Assembly: GCA_937888905.1 (NCBI GenBank)
Contig: CALATA010000001.1
Span: 1 to 64,000, forward strand
DNA from: Terrimonas sp937888905
GTDB lineage: Bacteria > Bacteroidota > Bacteroidia > Chitinophagales > Chitinophagaceae
Direction: 5' to 3'
DNA: 64,000 nt
Under the pieces are notes generated by a model. The model worked only from the letters and a program-made list of their open reading frames with translations, searched no databases and was not told where the DNA came from. Shown here one piece after another: positions 60,765-64,000 of the stretch. Numbering within the stretch: position 1 is the stretch's first letter; each line of letters starts with the position of its first letter. The translations under genes and the position numbers were made by a program.

Positions 60765-61391
60765 ATGGAACTACTGATCATAGGTGCAACAGGCACTACA
60801 GGCCGCGAAGTGGTTAAGCAGGCGCTTTCGCTCGGGCATCGTGTAACGGCATTCTCCCGCAATCCCGAACCTCTCCGGCAAATACGTCATCACAATCTTC
60901 AATTGATGAGTGGCGATGTGATGGATGCCATTTCGGTAGAGAAAGCCGTAAGAGGCAAAGATGCGGTGCTGTCGACATTGGGCGCTGGCCGCAAAGGAAC
61001 GATACGCTCTGAGGGTACGCGTCATGTTATCGAAGCAATGCAGAAAAATAAAGTCCGCCGGTTTATCTGCCAGACAACATTGGGCGCCGGAGATAGTCGT
61101 GTTCACCTGAATTTTTTCTGGAAACATATAATGTTTGGCCTGATGCTGCGCGAAGCCTACCGCGATCATGAGGTACAGGAGCGTTATATCATGAACAGTA
61201 ACCTGGATTGGACCATTGTACGTCCTGCTGCATTGACTGATGGACCCGCAACGGGGCAATACCGTCACGGATTTGGTGAAGAGGAACGCGGACTCAAGCT
61301 TAAAGTGTCCCGGCAGGATGTAGCATTGTTCATGTTGATGCAATTGTCGTCGGAACAGTACGTGCATCAGGCTCCGGGTCTTTCTTATTAA
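60765..61391 (+). CDS. NAD(P)-binding protein of the NmrA / atypical SDR type
   Basis: The 208-residue protein has a Rossmann start (IIGATGTTGREVVKQA) with GATGTTG at 8-14, SRNPEPL for adenine phosphate recognition, and DAVLSTLGAG. It resembles small atypical short-chain dehydrogenases of the NmrA/SDR_a5 type, such as BVR-B-like proteins, and lacks the classical YxxxK, so the catalytic role is unsure. It follows the AraC gene by 82 bases and precedes DUF1772 by 20. Confidence 0.88.
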   Translation: MELLIIGATGTTGREVVKQALSLGHRVTAFSRNPEPLRQIRHHNLQLMSGDVMDAISVEKAVRGKDAVLSTLGAGRKGTIRSEGTRHVIEAMQKNKVRRFICQTTLGAGDSRVHLNFFWKHIMFGLMLREAYRDHEVQERYIMNSNLDWTIVRPAALTDGPATGQYRHGFGEEERGLKLKVSRQDVALFMLMQLSSEQYVHQAPGLSY

Positions 61392-61411
61392 AAATGTCTT
61401 AAAAAAAGAAT

Positions 61412-61897
61412 ATGTCAGTTCAGCAAATCATTGTCTTCATCACTGCATTTTTTCTTGCGCTGATGGCCGGTGTATTTTACGCATACAGTTGCTCGGTGAA
61501 TCCCGGTCTTAACAAGTTGCAGGCGAGTGACTACTTACGTACGATGCAGGTCATCAATCGTGCGATTCTGAATCCATTTTTCCTCCTGCCGTTTGTAACA
61601 ACGGTGGTGCTGCTGCCACTCAGCGCGTGGCTGGCTTACCATGGAGGTATGAGTGTGCAGTTTTATTTGTTCCTGGCGGCTGCGTTGGTCTATGCCATTG
61701 GTGCATTTGGTGTAACGATCATGGGAAATGTGCCGTTGAATAAAATGTTGGATAAAGCGGATCTGACGAGCGTGGATGTGGAGCAACTGCGTGTAAGCTT
61801 TGAAATTCCGTGGAACAAACTTCACACGATACGTACGGTGAGTATTGTGGTGTCGCTTGGGCTGGTGTTGGTGGGGCTGGTGAAGCGTGAATCGTGA
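61412..61897 (+). CDS. DUF1772 membrane protein
   Basis: The 161-residue protein has four membrane spans (about 5-25, 50-70, 80-100 and 140-157) and the family features MAGVFYAYSCSVNPGL and IMGNVPLNKML near residue 110, with W134-NKLH at the start of the last part. The family includes proteins like anthrone oxygenase, but most members are uncharacterised. It sits behind AraC and an NAD(P)-binding protein in one direction, a common trio in this phylum. The end is followed by repeat words. Confidence 0.87.
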   Translation: MSVQQIIVFITAFFLALMAGVFYAYSCSVNPGLNKLQASDYLRTMQVINRAILNPFFLLPFVTTVVLLPLSAWLAYHGGMSVQFYLFLAAALVYAIGAFGVTIMGNVPLNKMLDKADLTSVDVEQLRVSFEIPWNKLHTIRTVSIVVSLGLVLVGLVKRES

Positions 61898-61985
61898 ATT
61901 GTCATCCCGAAGCCTCGGGAGTGAATAAGTCAATAAGTGAATTGTGCCCCCTGAGGCCGATTCTTCGGCCTCTCGAAGGGAAGGG
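61886..61985. repeat. GTGAATCGTGAATTG word with GGCCGA hairpin
   Basis: GTGAATCGTGAATTG overlaps the DUF1772 stop codon; then come TCCCGA-AGCC-TCGGGA (61905-61920) and GAGGCCGA (61953-61960) TTCT TCGGCCTC (61965-61972) with CTCTCGAAGGG at 61970-61980. The second hairpin matches the one at 16748-16772 almost base for base. Confidence 0.65.
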
Positions 61986-62000
61986 CAACTTATTAAAAGA

Positions 62001-62603
62001 TCAGGAACGCTTGTTCAGCCAGATACCGATCCCTATATCTGCAATGAGTGTAAACCGGCCCTCGGTGCGACGAACGAAATTATAGTTAATGTCTTCCGTT
62101 AAAACGGACGCAAACTGGTAGCCGGCGCCGAGGTTGATATCAAGACTGAAACGTTTGGCATAGTTACGTTGCATTCCCCAAATGGCGCCGATAGTTGTAA
62201 CCGGGCGACGTTTGGATTCTTCGAGATGGTCGCTGTCGAGCCTTACTTTTGACAGATAAGTCTGAACGGTTGCGCCAAAATAGTTGCCGCTGTTGAGTCG
62301 TGTAAACTTGTCTTTACCGGCTCTTTTTTCCAGGTTGTAATAATAGCGGTATTGAACCAGGGCTGCCGGGTCGAGGTAAAAGTCAAACTCGCTGCCGAGA
62401 TTGCTCGAATAAAAATACTGTATGGTCGGACTGGCATATACTTGTCCGTAAAGGGTATGTTTTTTACCAATCGATTTTTCGTAGCTGATGCCGGGACTGA
62501 GGATGGTTGCTTTAAGAACGTCAGTTGTTACCGGCGTGGAGTCCTGGGCATTGACAGATAAGGTGGCACCCGCGAAGGCGAGAGCGAGGATAAGCTTGTG
62601 CAT
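62001..62603 (-). CDS. outer-membrane beta-barrel protein of unknown function
   Basis: The 200-residue protein has a signal peptide (1-19, GATLSVNA). Alternating aromatic strands (YGQVYASPTIQYFYSS; FDFYLDPAALVQYRYYYNL; YFGATVQTYLSKV; DINLGAGYQFASVL) form a pattern compatible with a small eight-strand barrel. No named family is visible. It is convergent with DUF1772 and has no neighbour in the same direction within 190 bases. Function unknown. Confidence 0.75.
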   Translation of the reverse strand: MHKLILALAFAGATLSVNAQDSTPVTTDVLKATILSPGISYEKSIGKKHTLYGQVYASPTIQYFYSSNLGSEFDFYLDPAALVQYRYYYNLEKRAGKDKFTRLNSGNYFGATVQTYLSKVRLDSDHLEESKRRPVTTIGAIWGMQRNYAKRFSLDINLGAGYQFASVLTEDINYNFVRRTEGRFTLIADIGIGIWLNKRS

Positions 62604-62665
62604 GATTGTTGGTTTTGAGCGAAGATAAAAGGCCTGTTATCAGGGAAAAGTTAAAGTCGACGAAG

Positions 62666-62695
62666 AATTCAAAAGTCAAAATTCAAAAGTCAAAA
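62666..62695. repeat. tandem AATTCAAAAGTCAAA
   Basis: Two copies in tandem of the 15-base unit AATTCAAAAGTCAAA begin at 62666. The next 100 bases add CACGCAAAGCCGCATAAGGA and CGGCGCAAAGG (about 62728-62760) and CTTCTGCCTTCTACCTTCAA (from 62787), other short words without coding sense. Confidence 0.65.
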
Positions 62696-62799
62696 CGAGG
62701 GAGTCATTAAAGGCAGCTTCGGTTTCACGCAAAGCCGCATAAGGAGCAGCGGCGCAAAGGCATTACCTCTAACGGCTGTTTTCCTTCTGCCTTCTACCT

Positions 62800-63375
62800 T
62801 CAACCTTCTATCTCCAGCTCATACTTATCCAGTAACAGCAATGCTCCCCCGGCGCTGAACCTCGCTTTCTTCATTTTATTGATCTCGGGATTGATGGAGA
62901 ACAGCGTAGCAGTGCGGAAATCGGTTTTTTCCAATACCGTATTCTCAAAGCGGGCACCGGACAAAGTGGTTTGTAAAAAAATGGCAGCAGTGAGGTCCGT
63001 ACCCGTAAAATCAACTTCCTGCAATGTGCAGTTGCGCCAGGAAGTCTTTTTCATTTTTCTGTTACTGAACGAGGAGAAATTGAGTGTGCAATGCTCAAAG
63101 TCAACCTCGAATAAAAACTCGCTGCAGGTATCAAACAACAAGCCCACTAGCTTGCAATCTTTGAATTTTATGTTCTTGAATGCGGTTTGCAGCAGTTTGG
63201 CATTGCTCAGGTTGCAGTGGTCGAACCGGCAATCCGCGAAATGAATTTCCGACATATCGGTATTGTCGAACTGACAATGCACAAAGTGGCAATTGTCGTA
63301 CTCCGCCTTGGGGAGCGGCTTCTGACGGAAATCCTGTTTTTCGAACACCTGGTCTTCTACATAAGAACGATCCAT
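62800..63375 (-). CDS. pentapeptide-repeat protein (Qnr-like)
   Basis: The 191-residue protein is built of A(D/N)LXX/A-C-X-F-type repeats of five (FHFVHCQFDNTDMSEIHFAD, FRFDHCNLSN-type and LQEVDFTGTDLTAAIFLQTT) which fold as a right-handed beta helix. A break with FEVDFEHCTLNFSSFSNRKM is in the middle, and the last 25 residues form a helix (KKARFSAGGALLLLDKYELE). This two-part helix with C-terminal helix is the Qnr layout; Qnr proteins protect DNA gyrase from quinolones. Resistance is not shown here; many such proteins have no drug role. Confidence 0.85.
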   Translation of the reverse strand: MDRSYVEDQVFEKQDFRQKPLPKAEYDNCHFVHCQFDNTDMSEIHFADCRFDHCNLSNAKLLQTAFKNIKFKDCKLVGLLFDTCSEFLFEVDFEHCTLNFSSFSNRKMKKTSWRNCTLQEVDFTGTDLTAAIFLQTTLSGARFENTVLEKTDFRTATLFSINPEINKMKKARFSAGGALLLLDKYELEIEG

Positions 63376-63406
63376 AACACTTATTCTTTGGCGTAAATCT
63401 ACAGAC

Positions 63407-64000
63407 TTACTTCAAAAAATCAGGAATGGGCTTGTTTAACAGGTAACGGTAATAAAAACGGGCCGTTTCATTTTTGTTGTGCAGCCATTTGTCTCCCCGG
63501 AAACCATGACCCTGACCGGGATAAAGCGACAGTTCAAAGTGTTTTCCCAGGTTTTGCAAGGTATCGGCAACCTGCAGTACATGTCGCGGATGAACGTTGT
63601 CGTCGGCCGTACCGTGTACGATACGCAGGAAGCCTTTGTAGCGATGCGCATAATGTTCTACCGCAGTGATCTTGTATCCTTCGGGATTTTCCTCCGGCGA
63701 ATCCATGTAACGTTCGGTGTAATGGGTGTCGTAAAGCTTCCAGTTCGTATTGGGCCAGTGTGAAAGTCCGTAGTTGAATACATCGGCGCCATAGGTCAAT
63801 GCCATACAGGTCATGTAACCTCCAAAGCTATAACCCATGATGGCCAGTTTTGATGTATCGGCCCAGGGTTGTTGTTTAAGCCATCGCCCTGCTGCCATGA
63901 AATCTTCGATTTCCATGATGCCGGTCCGGCGATGAATTTCATCCATCCCTTTTTTCCCAAAATGGCCACTGCTGCGGTTGTCGGCCGTTACCTGTATCAT
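63407..64000 (-). CDS. S9 family prolyl oligopeptidase / dipeptidyl peptidase, C-terminal part (cut by window edge)
   Basis: The protein is cut at the right edge of the window, so only 197 C-terminal residues are seen and the first codon shown is not its start. The catalytic triad of the S9 peptidase domain is visible: Ser in GYSFGGY, Asp in TADDNVH, and His in GQGHGFRG. The sequence around IMGYSFGGYMT matches the DPP4/acylaminoacyl peptidase group, which removes dipeptides or other short groups from peptide N-termini. Full-length members have a beta-propeller domain before this and often a signal peptide for periplasmic location. Confidence 0.88.
   Translation of the reverse strand: MIQVTADNRSSGHFGKKGMDEIHRRTGIMEIEDFMAAGRWLKQQPWADTSKLAIMGYSFGGYMTCMALTYGADVFNYGLSHWPNTNWKLYDTHYTERYMDSPEENPEGYKITAVEHYAHRYKGFLRIVHGTADDNVHPRHVLQVADTLQNLGKHFELSLYPGQGHGFRGDKWLHNKNETARFYYRYLLNKPIPDFLK

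Noticed and set aside
62666..62695. CRISPR-like tandem repeat
   Set aside because: Only two copies in direct tandem without spacers, and the same word occurs singly elsewhere.

Overview
The window looks like the chromosome of a Bacteroidota bacterium, most likely in or near the family Chitinophagaceae. The evidence is a SusC/SusD pair, a secreted protein with a type IX secretion (T9SS) sorting domain, gldC, a PorG-like (DUF6089) gene, a lipid-anchored TamA homologue (TamL type), DUF4290, DUF2911 and MbnP-type proteins, and many promoters of the Bacteroidota form TAnnTTTG. Placement at family level is inference. I count 57 protein genes, including rpmH and one gene (S9 peptidase) cut by the right edge. 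No tRNA, rRNA, CRISPR array, prophage or insertion sequence was recognised.

Layout. 0-9 kb holds a JmjC/cupin-like dioxygenase, a YciO/Sua5 protein, a small basic secreted protein, RNase HII, haem A synthase, a membrane-embedded patatin-like hydrolase, and a leftward fabH / lipoprotein / lipid-kinase operon. 9-17 kb is a tamB-tamL pair. 16.8-23 kb holds a DUF4290 protein with a Gly/Asn/Arg tail, the T9SS cargo protein, a glycosyltransferase, gldC, yqeY, cvpA and a sterol-desaturase-family enzyme. 23-36 kb is a long rightward run for cell-envelope biogenesis: alpha/beta hydrolase, CBS protein, a short POTRA-barrel protein, nadK, porG-like, uppS, bamA, two Skp/OmpH chaperones, a TPR protein and murI. 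rpmH-rnpA-yidD follow.

37-46 kb carries a small lipoprotein, superoxide dismutase, a SusC/SusD/lipoprotein trio with no attached enzymes, and a divergent tadA / aldehyde dehydrogenase pair followed by an anchored glutathione peroxidase and an SMR transporter. 46.6-52 kb has a MutS-family ATPase with membrane segments, dusB, a CPBP protease, cdsA and psd. 53-57 kb is a five-gene leftward cluster: small Cys protein, MbnP-like lipoprotein, MauG-like dihaem protein, DUF2911 lipoprotein and a beta-barrel protein with a CDICG motif. This is a plausible metal (copper?) related outer-envelope system and my best candidate for an under-described one. 57-64 kb has a multi-PAS histidine-kinase-like protein with an eroded ATPase domain, an AraC regulator with an NAD(P)-binding protein and a DUF1772 membrane protein, a barrel protein, a Qnr-like pentapeptide protein and the C-terminal part of an S9 peptidase.

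The genes fit together mainly as an envelope-building region: lipid synthesis (fabH, cdsA, psd, uppS), outer-membrane assembly (bamA, tamB/tamL, skp), peptidoglycan precursor supply (murI) and T9SS/gliding parts. The intergenic DNA is unusual. Several recurring AT-rich 'words' and short GC hairpins are mixed and matched between genes, often as inverted pairs; these are listed as repeats and discussed in the findings.
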